NCBI GenBank assembly: GCA_022821545.1
Contig: JAJEDJ010000009.1
Span: forward strand, 62,001 to 126,000
Source of the DNA: Caldilineaceae bacterium
GTDB taxonomy: Bacteria; Chloroflexota; Anaerolineae; Caldilineales; Caldilineaceae
Direction of reading: 5' to 3'
Length of the DNA: 64,000 bases
Under the pieces are notes generated by a model that saw only the letters and a program-made list of their open reading frames with translations, made no database searches and was not told where the DNA came from. The translations under genes were made by a program, and so were the position numbers. Shown here piece by piece: positions 35,682 to 44,696 of the stretch. Numbering within the stretch: the stretch's first letter is position 1; every line of letters begins with the position of its first letter.

Positions 35682-36599
35682 ATGGCTACTCATCAGTTCC
35701 AGCCGGACCATTATTTCAGTACGATCGGCTCGCATCCACCTGTGTTACGCGTGCAGGCGGGTGACAGCATCGAAACAACGACGGTCGATGCCAGAGGACA
35801 GGACAGCAGCGGCCAGCCGGTAACGTCAGGGGGCAATCCGATGACCGGTCCATTTTATGTGGACGGGGCCGAACCCGGGGACACGTTGGTGGTGCATCTG
35901 GACAAGCTGCGCTGCAACCGCCCTTATGGGTGGACGCGGACGATGGTGGCCCCTAATGTCGTTGACCCGGAGCAGGTGCCCAATATGCCTTGGCCGGCGG
36001 AGGGGCAGGAGCTGGCCAACTGGCGGGTGGACAATGAGGCGGGTACGGTGACGCTGGTGGAGCCGCAGACGAGCCTGGGAGAGCTGACCTTGCCGCTGGC
36101 GCCGATGCCGGGCTGTTTTGGGGTGGCGCCGGACCGGGGCGAGGCGATCTCGACGGCCACATCCGGTCCCCACGGCGGCAACATGGACTATCGCGGATTT
36201 GTCGAAGGGGTGACCGTCTATCTTCCCGTCTTTGTGCCAGGGGCACTCTTTCACATAGGTGACGGCCATGCCGTGCAGGGGGACGGTGAGATCGTAGGCA
36301 CCGGCGTTGAGATCTCTTTCGACGTGGCCTTTACGGTGGATGTGCAAAAGGGGCGGCGCATCAACTGGCCGAGAGGGGAAAACGAGGCGTATATCTTTAC
36401 CGCGGGCAACGCGCGTCCGCTGGACCAGGCCACGCAACATGCGACGACCGAGATGATCCGCTGGCTGGAAAAGGATTTGGGGATTGATCCGGTGGGCGCC
36501 CACATTCTGATGGGGCAGACGGTGGAATACGACCTGGGCAACATCTATGATCCGGCCTATACGATGATCTGCAAGATGCCGAAAGCAGTGCTGCCGTAA
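35682..36599 (+). CDS. Acetamidase/formamidase family protein
   Basis: A 305-residue amidase that would release ammonia from formamide, acetamide or another short amide. The family features are SGGNPMTGPFYVDGAEPGDTLVVHLDKL, GCFGVAP, SGPHGGNMDYRGFVEGVTVYLPVFVPGALFHIGDGHAVQGDGEIVGTGVEIS and HILMGQTVEYDLGNIYDP; His and Asp residues in the DGHAVQGDGE loop serve the metal site. Full length for the family. No amide transporter or urea cluster is next to it, so the physiological substrate is open. Confidence 0.92.
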   Translation: MATHQFQPDHYFSTIGSHPPVLRVQAGDSIETTTVDARGQDSSGQPVTSGGNPMTGPFYVDGAEPGDTLVVHLDKLRCNRPYGWTRTMVAPNVVDPEQVPNMPWPAEGQELANWRVDNEAGTVTLVEPQTSLGELTLPLAPMPGCFGVAPDRGEAISTATSGPHGGNMDYRGFVEGVTVYLPVFVPGALFHIGDGHAVQGDGEIVGTGVEISFDVAFTVDVQKGRRINWPRGENEAYIFTAGNARPLDQATQHATTEMIRWLEKDLGIDPVGAHILMGQTVEYDLGNIYDPAYTMICKMPKAVLP

Positions 36600-36703
36600 C
36601 TGCAGCGATCAGTGGTCCGTGACGAGAAAGGGTTTGAGGGCGTTAGCCCGCGATGCTTCCAAACCAGGAGGGAGGCAGGTCGTTGTCTCTCTCCGCTTTT
36701 TGT

Positions 36704-39268
36704 TCATTTGCTCCGCAGGACATTCCGCACTTTGAGGGCGATAGGCCTCGAGAAAGACAGACCAACCAGCAGCAGGAACCCCACGCCAAAGAGTGCGAGC
36801 CCGCGCTGCCAGCTTTCGGGCGCGTACCAGAGTCGTATTTCCATATCTCCGGGGGGAACGGGGAGGGCTCGGAAGGTGTAGTTGGCCCTCCACACGGGGG
36901 TGTGTTCCCCGTTTACGGTCGCGAGCCAGCCCGGGAACCAGACTTCGCTGAGAACAAGATAGCCCGGCCTTTCGGCATGGGCAGCCAGCACGATCTCGTT
37001 CGGGCTGTATGCGAGAACCGATACGGGTCCTGGCATGCTTGCTGTATCTGACCCGCCCGCGGTCGCGGGGATGGATGGGCTGTCATGGCGCTGCGCCAGG
37101 ACGATGGCCTGCCTCGGTTCAAAGGACGGCTGTTTCAGGGCAGCGAGCACGGCTTCTTCGTCAGGGAGGATCTGCGCCACGGGAACCAGCCAGGCTCGGG
37201 GAAGTGGATCGGGATTCTCGTAGACGGCGAGAGGGCCGGGGGCGTCGTAGGCAAGTGTATATTGGTCATCCAGGGGCGTACCGTCGCGCACTATGACGAA
37301 ACGCACGTTGTACATATCGTAGATCCGCGTGTGGCGCCCAGGATTGTTGTCCCATAGCCCCTGCCAGTGCGTCAGAACCAGGGGGTTGTATATCCCCCAC
37401 ACATCCTGCAACCCGAAAAGAGCGGCAGCATTTGGCTGCCACAGATCATAGATACCGGTGCGGACGTCGATGCGGAAGGGCGCGAGACCATAGTGGGCTG
37501 GAGCGGAGTGGGCAGCGTCCCTGTCAGCAGCCCCCCTGTCGTCGGCCTGTCCTTGAAGATAGGCGATAATCTCGGGCTGGGTGAAACTGCGTGAGGGATC
37601 GTCACTGCTGATATCGATGTTTGCGCCGGCGACGAACAGTTCCAACAGCAACAGGAGGAGCAGCAGCCCGCCCACAGTGTTGACTGCCAGACGTTTATGC
37701 CGATACATCTCCAGAAGAAGCCAGAGGACCAACCAGACAACGGCAGCCAAGAGCAGGGCCCCGCCGGCCATGAATGCCCGCTGCAGGGCGACAGTGTCGC
37801 CGTCAAGCACGCGCGTCACAACGAAGATCAGTGGAATCAGGACAAGGAGAACCGCGGGACCGCCCACACGAATGACCGAAAGATAAGATGTGGTATGTGA
37901 AGGAAGTGGATGCTCCTTCCCGCCTGTCTTGCCCGCCAAAAGAGCATCCATCCCAAAGGCAGCCAGCACCGACAGTGCGAGTGCCCACAGGACAATGATT
38001 CTGGCCGGAGCGCGGAAGCTGCCATAGACGGGGAGGAGCTGAGTGAGCCAGCCGTGTACCGGTGTGTTTCCGCCGAGGGCAACGACGAAGCCGAACAGGG
38101 CCAGCGCCAGCAGGGGAGGCAGCCTGCGCCGCTTCTCCGGCATGGGCAGCAGGAATGCGCCGGCTGCCAGGAGGAGTGTCACCAGACCGGCGTAGGGCAG
38201 CTCGACCCGATCCCACGAACCCCAATAGTCCCAAGGTCCGCGTCCGAAAAAGCCAGGTGTCAGCAGGCCGATGAAGGCAGGTCCCGGCGCCAGAGAGTAT
38301 GAGACGGTTTCCCGGTACTCGAATTGACCCCTTTCGGTATAGGGCAGCATTTCGAACGAGGGAAGGATGACAGGCGCGGACAGGAGCGCTGCCAGGACGA
38401 ATACTACGGCCGGATATTGCAGGCCGGCCAGCGCTTGCCGCAGGGCTGTCGCGTGGGACGATTGAGAATGCATTCGCCGGTATTGGACTGCCAGGACGCC
38501 AAAAGAATAGATCCCCACGGCCATACCGAGGAAGTAGCTGCTCTGGGCGTGGCCGGCGTAGTTGGCTATTGCGAAGAGGGCAGCGGCGACGCCGGCCCAC
38601 GGCAGGCTGCGGAGGGTCAGTGAACGATGGCAGGCGGCGAGGATCCAGCCGCTCCACGAGAGGACGGCAACTAGATTGAGGTTTCCCAGATGGATGAAGA
38701 GGATGTCGCAGAGACCGAAGGCCAGACCGGCCAGGAGGGCGGAGGGCGGACTGCACCCGAGCGTGCGCGCCAGGACGTAAACGCCCAGTCCGGCCCACCA
38801 GAGATGGCCGATGCTGAGGAGCTGCATCCAGCGGTAGTCGAAGGCGGGATTGAGCAGGAAGAGCAGCAGGTTGGGAGGGTAGAGAAATCCAGCCTGAATG
38901 TCGGTGATGAAGGGCGCGCCGCCATAGAGGTGTGGATTCCAGAGAGGTAGCTCGCCATGGCTGAGGGCGCGGGCTGCGAACCGGTAGATGGGGAATAGGA
39001 AACTGACCAGGTCGCCGCCGTCGGCGGGCCGGAAAGCGGCGCCGCCTATGGTGCGCCCGAAGTAGGCTGCAAACATTCCGGCCAGCAGGGCTGCGCCCAG
39101 GAGATCCCACCGCCGCTCGTCACGCCGGTATGTCAGCCGGGCAAATGCGCCGGCCCAGAGCAGAAGGATGAGAAGGCCGATGCTGACGGGCAGGAAATCC
39201 GATGGTGTACTCATCAGGCGATTCAAAGCTGCGGGCTGGAGAAAAGGAGTTGCAGTGCCTTGATTCAT
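36704..39268 (-). CDS. YfhO-family polytopic membrane protein (GT-C-like)
   Basis: An 854-residue membrane protein. About 12 hydrophobic segments fill residues 20-560. Conserved loops of the YfhO family are present: PLWNPHLYGGAPFITDIQAGFLYPPNLLLFLLNP, CDILFIHLGNLNLVAVLSWSGWI, HAQSSYFLGMA and the external LPVYGSFRAPARIIVLWALA. The C-terminal 250 residues form an outside domain ending in a final membrane anchor and a basic tail. In Gram-positives YfhO relatives glycosylate lipoteichoic acid; the substrate here is unknown. A Met at 39214 is an alternative start. It converges with the acetamidase gene. Confidence 0.87.
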   Translation of the reverse strand: MNQGTATPFLQPAALNRLMSTPSDFLPVSIGLLILLLWAGAFARLTYRRDERRWDLLGAALLAGMFAAYFGRTIGGAAFRPADGGDLVSFLFPIYRFAARALSHGELPLWNPHLYGGAPFITDIQAGFLYPPNLLLFLLNPAFDYRWMQLLSIGHLWWAGLGVYVLARTLGCSPPSALLAGLAFGLCDILFIHLGNLNLVAVLSWSGWILAACHRSLTLRSLPWAGVAAALFAIANYAGHAQSSYFLGMAVGIYSFGVLAVQYRRMHSQSSHATALRQALAGLQYPAVVFVLAALLSAPVILPSFEMLPYTERGQFEYRETVSYSLAPGPAFIGLLTPGFFGRGPWDYWGSWDRVELPYAGLVTLLLAAGAFLLPMPEKRRRLPPLLALALFGFVVALGGNTPVHGWLTQLLPVYGSFRAPARIIVLWALALSVLAAFGMDALLAGKTGGKEHPLPSHTTSYLSVIRVGGPAVLLVLIPLIFVVTRVLDGDTVALQRAFMAGGALLLAAVVWLVLWLLLEMYRHKRLAVNTVGGLLLLLLLLELFVAGANIDISSDDPSRSFTQPEIIAYLQGQADDRGAADRDAAHSAPAHYGLAPFRIDVRTGIYDLWQPNAAALFGLQDVWGIYNPLVLTHWQGLWDNNPGRHTRIYDMYNVRFVIVRDGTPLDDQYTLAYDAPGPLAVYENPDPLPRAWLVPVAQILPDEEAVLAALKQPSFEPRQAIVLAQRHDSPSIPATAGGSDTASMPGPVSVLAYSPNEIVLAAHAERPGYLVLSEVWFPGWLATVNGEHTPVWRANYTFRALPVPPGDMEIRLWYAPESWQRGLALFGVGFLLLVGLSFSRPIALKVRNVLRSK

Positions 39269-39327
39269 CGCGGGGGAGCACGCCTGTGCCGACTCCGCTC
39301 TTGTCGCAAACTGAGTGGTGACGAATC

Positions 39328-39357
39328 TTTACAGTGGCGCTCCGGCGGCTGTATGGT
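39328..39357 (+). promoter_or_regulatory. Possible promoter for the amidohydrolase gene
   Basis: TTTACA (39328-39333) and TATGGT (39352-39357) stand 18 bases apart, about 90 bases before the ATG at 39446. A second -10-like TATAAC overlaps it. The match is moderate. Confidence 0.35.
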
Positions 39358-39445
39358 ATAACAGAAGAAGAGTGAACAAAAGGTTTTGATGGCTCGAAAG
39401 CGGCAGATGCACGGCCTTTCGGGGTAATCCACAGTGGAGGCGGCA

Positions 39446-41044
39446 ATGCAAGCGGACCTGGCGCTATTCAACGGCAATATCCACACGATGGATCCCGGGC
39501 GGCCCCGGGTATCGGCGGCGGCAATCGCGGGCAACCGTTTTCTGGCTACGGGCAGCGACACTGAAATGCGGTCGCTGCTGGTGCCGGGGGGGCGGGAGGT
39601 TGACCTGCGGGGCGCGACGGTCGTGCCCGGTTTCATCGACGCCCACATCCACTTTCTTTCCTACGGGTTGAGTCTGCGGGAGATCGATCTGAGCGGAGCG
39701 GCGACGCTGTCACTGGCATTGGAGCGGGTCGGGCGGCGGGCGGCGGATACACCCACCGGTCAGTGGCTCACTGGCCGCGGCTGGGACCAGTCGGTGTGGG
39801 ATGGCGGCGCGTTTCCTGCGGCTGCACAGCTGGACGCGATTACGGCGGAGCATCCGGTTTACCTGGAGCGCAAGTGCGGCCACGCGGCGTGGGTGAACAG
39901 CCTGGCATTGGAACGGGTGGGGATCACAGCCCATACGGAGGACCCGGAGGGCGGCGAGATTGTGCGCGATGGGGAGGGAAAGCCGACAGGCATTCTGTTG
40001 GAAAAAGCGATGGAACTGGCCTTTCCGTGCATGGCGGAACCGTCTAACGCTGAGGCGGTGGCCGCTGTGCGCCACGCGCAGGAGGTCGTCAACCGCATGG
40101 GGATCGTGGGTATACACACGAAGGAGGCGGCAGGCTCTCTGCGCGCACTTCAACAGCTGCGCGCGGAGGGAGATCTCACGCTGCGGACTGTGGCACAGAT
40201 CCCTGTGGCCGAGCTGGATAGCGCGATCCGACTGGGGCTGCGCACGGGACTTGGCGATGAACTGTTGCGCATCGGCGGCGTGAAAGTCTTCAGCGACGGC
40301 GCACTGGGACCAAGGACGGCGTGGATGCTGGCGCCGTACGACGGCGAACCCGAGAATACGGGCATCGCGGTGACCGGCGCCGAAGAGATGGCGGACATCA
40401 TAGCCAGGGCTACGGACGCGGGGCTGGCGGTGGTCACGCATGCGATCGGCGACAGGGCGAATCGGATGGTGCTTGACGCTCTGGAGGCGAGCCGACGCGC
40501 AGGTCGGGGGCTGCATTTGCGGCACCGCATCGAGCACGCGCAGGTGCTGCATGAGGAGGACATTCACCGCTTTGCGCAGCTGGATATTATCCCGTCGGTG
40601 CAGCCGATCCACGCCACACAGGATATGCTCCTTGCCGACAGATATTGGGGGGAGCGCAGCCGTTATGCCTATGCCTTCCGAAGCCTGTGGGACAGCGGGG
40701 CAAGGCTGGCCTTCGGTTCGGACGCGCCGGTGGAGACGCCGGACGTGATCCAGGGGATTCATGCGGCGGTTACGCGGATGCGGGCAGACGGCAGCCCCGG
40801 CAGTGACGGCTGGTATCCTGAGGAGCGCCTGACTGTGGAGGAGGCGGTGTGGGCCTATACGGTCGGCGGGGCTTACGCGGGCGGAACGGAGAGCAGCCAG
40901 GGCAGCATTACGCCGGGCAAGCTGGCTGACCTGGTGGTATTGTCACAGGACATTTTCACGATCCATCCGATGGCGATATTGGAAACGGACGTGGAGGCTA
41001 CGCTCTTTGGCGGCGCGTTTGTGTGGGGGGCGTCTTTCGTGTAA
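39446..41044 (+). CDS. YtcJ-type metal-dependent amidohydrolase
   Basis: A 532-residue cytosolic hydrolase of the YtcJ/amidohydrolase 3 group. Metal ligands are in GFIDAHIHFLSYG (HxH, about residue 67), TKEAAGS-region residues (the Lys equivalent near residue 219), VVTHAIGDRAN, RHRIEHAQVL and FGSDAPVETPDV (the last Asp). VKVFSDGALGPRTAWML is a further family hallmark. The start ATG 39446 follows GGAGG by five bases. Substrates in this group range from N-substituted amino acids to aryl amides and cannot be predicted here. The gene stands alone, bordered downstream by the restriction-modification island. Confidence 0.9.
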   Translation: MQADLALFNGNIHTMDPGRPRVSAAAIAGNRFLATGSDTEMRSLLVPGGREVDLRGATVVPGFIDAHIHFLSYGLSLREIDLSGAATLSLALERVGRRAADTPTGQWLTGRGWDQSVWDGGAFPAAAQLDAITAEHPVYLERKCGHAAWVNSLALERVGITAHTEDPEGGEIVRDGEGKPTGILLEKAMELAFPCMAEPSNAEAVAAVRHAQEVVNRMGIVGIHTKEAAGSLRALQQLRAEGDLTLRTVAQIPVAELDSAIRLGLRTGLGDELLRIGGVKVFSDGALGPRTAWMLAPYDGEPENTGIAVTGAEEMADIIARATDAGLAVVTHAIGDRANRMVLDALEASRRAGRGLHLRHRIEHAQVLHEEDIHRFAQLDIIPSVQPIHATQDMLLADRYWGERSRYAYAFRSLWDSGARLAFGSDAPVETPDVIQGIHAAVTRMRADGSPGSDGWYPEERLTVEEAVWAYTVGGAYAGGTESSQGSITPGKLADLVVLSQDIFTIHPMAILETDVEATLFGGAFVWGASFV

Positions 41045-41081
41045 AAATAGAAAATTGGTTCTAGCAAGAATAGGAAAACAC

Positions 41082-41090
41082 TGCTATACT
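41082..41090 (+). promoter_or_regulatory. Extended -10 promoter for the restriction-modification genes
   Basis: TGCTATACT is an extended -10 element in an AT-rich 98-base gap. The -35 region is poor (TAGCAA at 17 bases). It would start transcription about 45 bases before the methyltransferase ATG at 41143. Confidence 0.5.
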
Positions 41091-41142
41091 AGATCCGCCC
41101 ATTCAATCGCCCCCGCTTGCACTCACAACAGAGAGACGCCAG

Positions 41143-42573
41143 ATGCTTTTGCAACAGAGTCTGTTCAAAGAATCCACTTTACCGACAGGAATTCATAGGC
41201 GGCTAGAAGCATTACTCAGCCAGGATCTGGACTTTCATAACGAACAGAGCCGCTATGCTTCGCACAGTTTTCACGCCTTTCCAGCGAAGTTTCCTCCCCA
41301 GCTACCGCGCAAGTTCATCAACGGATTGACGAAAGAAGGAGATGTTGTGCTTGATCCAATGATGGGGTCCGGCACAACGATCCTAGAGGCTTACTTGCTT
41401 AATCGGAAGGCGATTGGCTTCGATATTGATCCACTTGCACTCTTGCTAACGCAGGTCAAGGTATGCCCTCTCGATATCACCGCGGCGCGACGCACTGGAC
41501 ACTGCATTATTGAAAGTGCAGAAGCTGAGCTGGCACAAGATCAAGCCGGGCTGACACAGCGTCTTGAACAACGATGGAACAGAAAAACTAAGGAATTTGT
41601 CGATTATTGGTTTTTCCCTGCTACGCAGATCGAACTGTTGGCTCTTGCCGAGGCGATTGGGCGCGTTTCCGATTTCAGGCTACGCTCCTTCTTCGAGTTG
41701 GCACTTTCGGCAATCATCATTACAAAATCGGGTGGCGTTTCGTTGGCACTGGATCTAGCCCATACACGCCCGCACAGGGCTAAGGTTATTATAGATGAAA
41801 GTGGAAAGATCCTTGAGGATGATAGCGATGTTGAATCCCCCTCGACGCATAGCATACAACCTGCTGAAAATGCATCTGTAAGGGCCGCATTCCTCACGAA
41901 GAAATTACGTTCTCCCATAGAGGAATTCAGAAGACGCTACGTGCAGAACATCGACGGATTGTCATTCCTCCGAGATGTCCGATTTCAGCCGCGCCTTCAG
42001 TTTGGCAACGCACGTGGTCTGGCACTTGAAGACTCCTCAGTCGATCTGATCGTAACCTCACCGCCCTATGCATCAAACGCTATCGATTATATGCGAGCCC
42101 ATAAGTTTTCTCTTGTGTGGCTCGGGCATTCGATTAGCACACTTGGTGAGACTCGGAAACGCTATATCGGCGGGGAATCGACTACAGATGTGGAATATGT
42201 CAAATTGCCTGAATATTCTGCGAATATTGTAAAGGAAGTGGGAAGGCTAGATGCGCGTAAAGGCCGTGTCTTGCATCGTTATTATTCTGAAATGACCGGC
42301 TCACTGCGGGAGATGTTCCGCGTGCTGCGACCTGGTAGAGTAGCAATTGTCGTCGTAGGGAGTTCAGAGATGCGGGGCACTGACACACAAACAGGGAAGT
42401 GCCTAGCAGAAATTGGCCGCTCCATTGGTTTTGAAGTACCGAAAATAGGAGTGAGGCAGTTGGATCGAAACCGGCGCATGATGCCTGCCAGTACAAACCG
42501 GAATCCAAAATCGCAGATCCAGAAACGCATGCATGAAGAGTTCGTCATCGGATTTCTTAAGGGAAACAACTGA
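41143..42573 (+). CDS. Type II DNA methyltransferase, SPPY (N4-cytosine) type
   Basis: A 476-residue DNA methyltransferase that should protect host DNA from the endonuclease next door. The SAM-binding motif VVLDPMMGSGTTILEAYLL (Asp at 71) comes first and is followed by AIGFDIDPLA; the catalytic TSPPYASNAIDY (Ser306) comes more than 200 residues later. SPPY is the usual motif of N4-cytosine enzymes. The long stretch between the motifs would hold the target-recognition domain. Base composition is visibly more AT-rich than in the genes on either side, pointing to horizontal transfer. Its stop is 16 bases before the endonuclease start. Confidence 0.9.
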   Translation: MLLQQSLFKESTLPTGIHRRLEALLSQDLDFHNEQSRYASHSFHAFPAKFPPQLPRKFINGLTKEGDVVLDPMMGSGTTILEAYLLNRKAIGFDIDPLALLLTQVKVCPLDITAARRTGHCIIESAEAELAQDQAGLTQRLEQRWNRKTKEFVDYWFFPATQIELLALAEAIGRVSDFRLRSFFELALSAIIITKSGGVSLALDLAHTRPHRAKVIIDESGKILEDDSDVESPSTHSIQPAENASVRAAFLTKKLRSPIEEFRRRYVQNIDGLSFLRDVRFQPRLQFGNARGLALEDSSVDLIVTSPPYASNAIDYMRAHKFSLVWLGHSISTLGETRKRYIGGESTTDVEYVKLPEYSANIVKEVGRLDARKGRVLHRYYSEMTGSLREMFRVLRPGRVAIVVVGSSEMRGTDTQTGKCLAEIGRSIGFEVPKIGVRQLDRNRRMMPASTNRNPKSQIQKRMHEEFVIGFLKGNN

Positions 42574-42589
42574 TTGGGGAGTTCAGATA

Positions 42590-43459
42590 GTGTCAATTAG
42601 AGATTTGCGTAGCAGTTATCATAGACAGATCTACCAGCAGGTGGTACGACTTTCCACAAGTAAAAAGAACAATTCTCAATATCCAAATTTTGCTGATGGG
42701 TCGAGTCGAGCGAGTTGCAAAATCGCTTGGGGAATCGTAAATCGCCTAAAAACTTTCGATACGTCGCAGCCACTCTCAGGCCAAACAGTCGGCGCCAAGT
42801 TCGAAAACATAACGGCATCATTTATCGAAAACACCTTCCAGCTATTACGACACATCCGACCAGGCAACTGGTTCTATTCGACCCGCTATGCCATCTCGCA
42901 GTTTGACCAATATGAGCATCTTGAGTACTTGGACCAATTCAAGAAGTCGACTTCAGACCCGCTGTTAGCATCGGCATTAGGCGAAGATTACATTGTTAGG
43001 CCGGATATAGTAATTGGCCGGCGGCTAATCTCTGACGAAGAATTCAACCGTTTAGGGGAGATTGTATCGAGTGACGAAGAGGCGGCAAGCATGACGTCTC
43101 TGCGAGCTACTAACGCCGAAGGTTCCCATCCACTTCTTCACGCCAGTATATCGTGTAAATGGACCATTCGAAGCGATCGAGTACAGAATGCACGCACTGA
43201 GGCATTAAATCTGATCCGCAACCGTAAAGGACGCCTACCTCACATAGCGGTCGTCACCGCTGAACCGCTCCCCACGCGCTTGGCTGCTATCGCTCTCGGA
43301 ACGGGAGACGTGGACTGTGTCTATCACTTCGCATTGCATGAGATGCGCGCGGCCATTGAAGAGATCGACAACGAAGACCAGATGGACATGCTCAATATCA
43401 TGATCGAGGGCAAACGGTTGCGCGACATCAGCGACCTTCCTTTCGATCTGGCAATGTAG
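42590..43459 (+). CDS. NgoMIV-family type II restriction endonuclease
   Basis: A 289-residue endonuclease. The active-site pattern of the NgoMIV/Cfr10I group is intact: RPDIVIGR with Asp139, then ASISCKWTIRSDR with Ser188 and Lys190, then Glu204 in ARTEALN. The SxK-x13-E spacing fits NgoMIV, and the flanking HIAVVTAEPLPTRLAAIALGTGDVDCVYHFAL is characteristic. NgoMIV itself is a tetramer cutting GCCGGC; the same site is likely but unproven. GTG 42590 is preferred because GGGGAG lies eight bases upstream; an ATG at 42533 in the same frame would overlap the methyltransferase. The composition is AT-rich like its partner. Confidence 0.88.
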   Translation: MSIRDLRSSYHRQIYQQVVRLSTSKKNNSQYPNFADGSSRASCKIAWGIVNRLKTFDTSQPLSGQTVGAKFENITASFIENTFQLLRHIRPGNWFYSTRYAISQFDQYEHLEYLDQFKKSTSDPLLASALGEDYIVRPDIVIGRRLISDEEFNRLGEIVSSDEEAASMTSLRATNAEGSHPLLHASISCKWTIRSDRVQNARTEALNLIRNRKGRLPHIAVVTAEPLPTRLAAIALGTGDVDCVYHFALHEMRAAIEEIDNEDQMDMLNIMIEGKRLRDISDLPFDLAM

Positions 43460-43462
43460 CGA

Positions 43463-44563
43463 ATGGAATTCATCCCCGGCCTGGAATTGAGCAGACGGTT
43501 TTATTGGGAGGCAGTGCGGCCGGTGCTGGAGGGGTCGTTCAGCGGCCTGCGCCATAGCGCGGCCTTGATCGGGTCCGGGTCGGAGACGCTTGGGTTTGAC
43601 GACGAGATGTCGACGGACCATGGCTGGGGGCCGCGGTTACAACTTTTTCTGCGGTCGGATGACTGGAAAACCCACGCTGAAGATGTTGACGCGGCGCTGC
43701 GCGACGGATTGCCGCACAGTTTTCTGGGCTACCCGACGAATTTCAGCGAACCGGACCCCAATGACAATGGGGTCCAGCTATTGGAGGCGTCGGAGGGCGG
43801 GCCGGTCAATCACCGGGTGGAAACGCAGACGGTTGGCGGATTTTTCTGCGGGTACTTGGGTTTTGACATCGGCAGGGAGATTGGGGCGGCTGACTGGCTG
43901 ACTTTTCCCCAGCAGAAGCTACGCACGATCACGGCAGGCGGGGTCTTCCACGACGAAATCGGGTTGGAAAGCGTGCGGGCGCGTTTCAGTTGGTATCCGC
44001 GGGATGTGTGGCGGTATCTGCTGGCTGCGGGATGGGCTCGCATTGGGCAGGAAGAGCATCTGATGGGGCGGGCGGGGCTGGTGGGCGACGAGCTGGGCTC
44101 GGCGCTGATCGGATCGCGGCTGGTCCGGGACGTGATGCGCCTGTGTTTTCTGATGGAGAGACAGTATGCTCCGTATGCCAAGTGGTTCGGCTCGGCATTT
44201 GCGCAGTTGGAAAGCGCAGCTTCCTTGTCCGACTTATTGATGGAGGTGCAGAGAGCGTCCACCTGGCAAGAGCGGGACCGCTGGCTGAGCGAGGCATACC
44301 GGTTCGCGGCTGGCCGGCACAACGGGCTTGGGCTCACGGAACCGATGCCCGAGAGGACGATGCACTTTTTTGGCCGGCCGCTACGCGTGATGGCGTTGCA
44401 CGGTTTCGCGGACGCGCTGCTGCGGTCTGTCCGTGATCCGCAGATGGTGCAACTGGCCAAGCGCCGGCCCATAGGGAGCATTGACCAGATCAGTGACAAC
44501 ACTGATTTGCTGGAAGCGACGGAGCTCAGGGAGTCGCTGCGCGTGCTGTACGGGCCTCGATAG
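43463..44563 (+). CDS. DUF4037 protein (nucleotidyltransferase-like)
   Basis: A 366-residue protein of the DUF4037 group. Residues 30-70 look like a minimal nucleotidyltransferase core: AALIGSGSETLGFDDEMSTDHGWGPRLQLFL, in which GSGSE and the Asp/Glu pair resemble the GS-x-DxD site. A helical C-terminal half follows (PRDVWRYLLAAGWARIGQEEHLMGRAGLVGDELGSALIGSRLVRDVMRLCFLMERQYAPYAKWFG), as in kanamycin-nucleotidyltransferase relatives. The gene begins three bases after the endonuclease stop yet returns to the GC-rich composition of the host, and I see no clear ribosome binding site. Confidence 0.82.
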   Translation: MEFIPGLELSRRFYWEAVRPVLEGSFSGLRHSAALIGSGSETLGFDDEMSTDHGWGPRLQLFLRSDDWKTHAEDVDAALRDGLPHSFLGYPTNFSEPDPNDNGVQLLEASEGGPVNHRVETQTVGGFFCGYLGFDIGREIGAADWLTFPQQKLRTITAGGVFHDEIGLESVRARFSWYPRDVWRYLLAAGWARIGQEEHLMGRAGLVGDELGSALIGSRLVRDVMRLCFLMERQYAPYAKWFGSAFAQLESAASLSDLLMEVQRASTWQERDRWLSEAYRFAAGRHNGLGLTEPMPERTMHFFGRPLRVMALHGFADALLRSVRDPQMVQLAKRRPIGSIDQISDNTDLLEATELRESLRVLYGPR

Positions 44564-44696
44564 GCGCACGCGGCGAGGCGTGAGAAACGGCATGGTGCGG
44601 CTGTTCTGCGCGGCTGTGAATTGACGGATGCCTAGCAGATACAGGTATATATTGACATTATCGACAGAGCAACAGGACACTTTTGGAGACGCTTAG

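Noticed and set aside
44621..44651. TTGACG and TATATA as a promoter for the GNAT-VOC gene.
   Set aside because: The 19-base spacing is too long for a confident call, so it is mentioned only in the gene entry.
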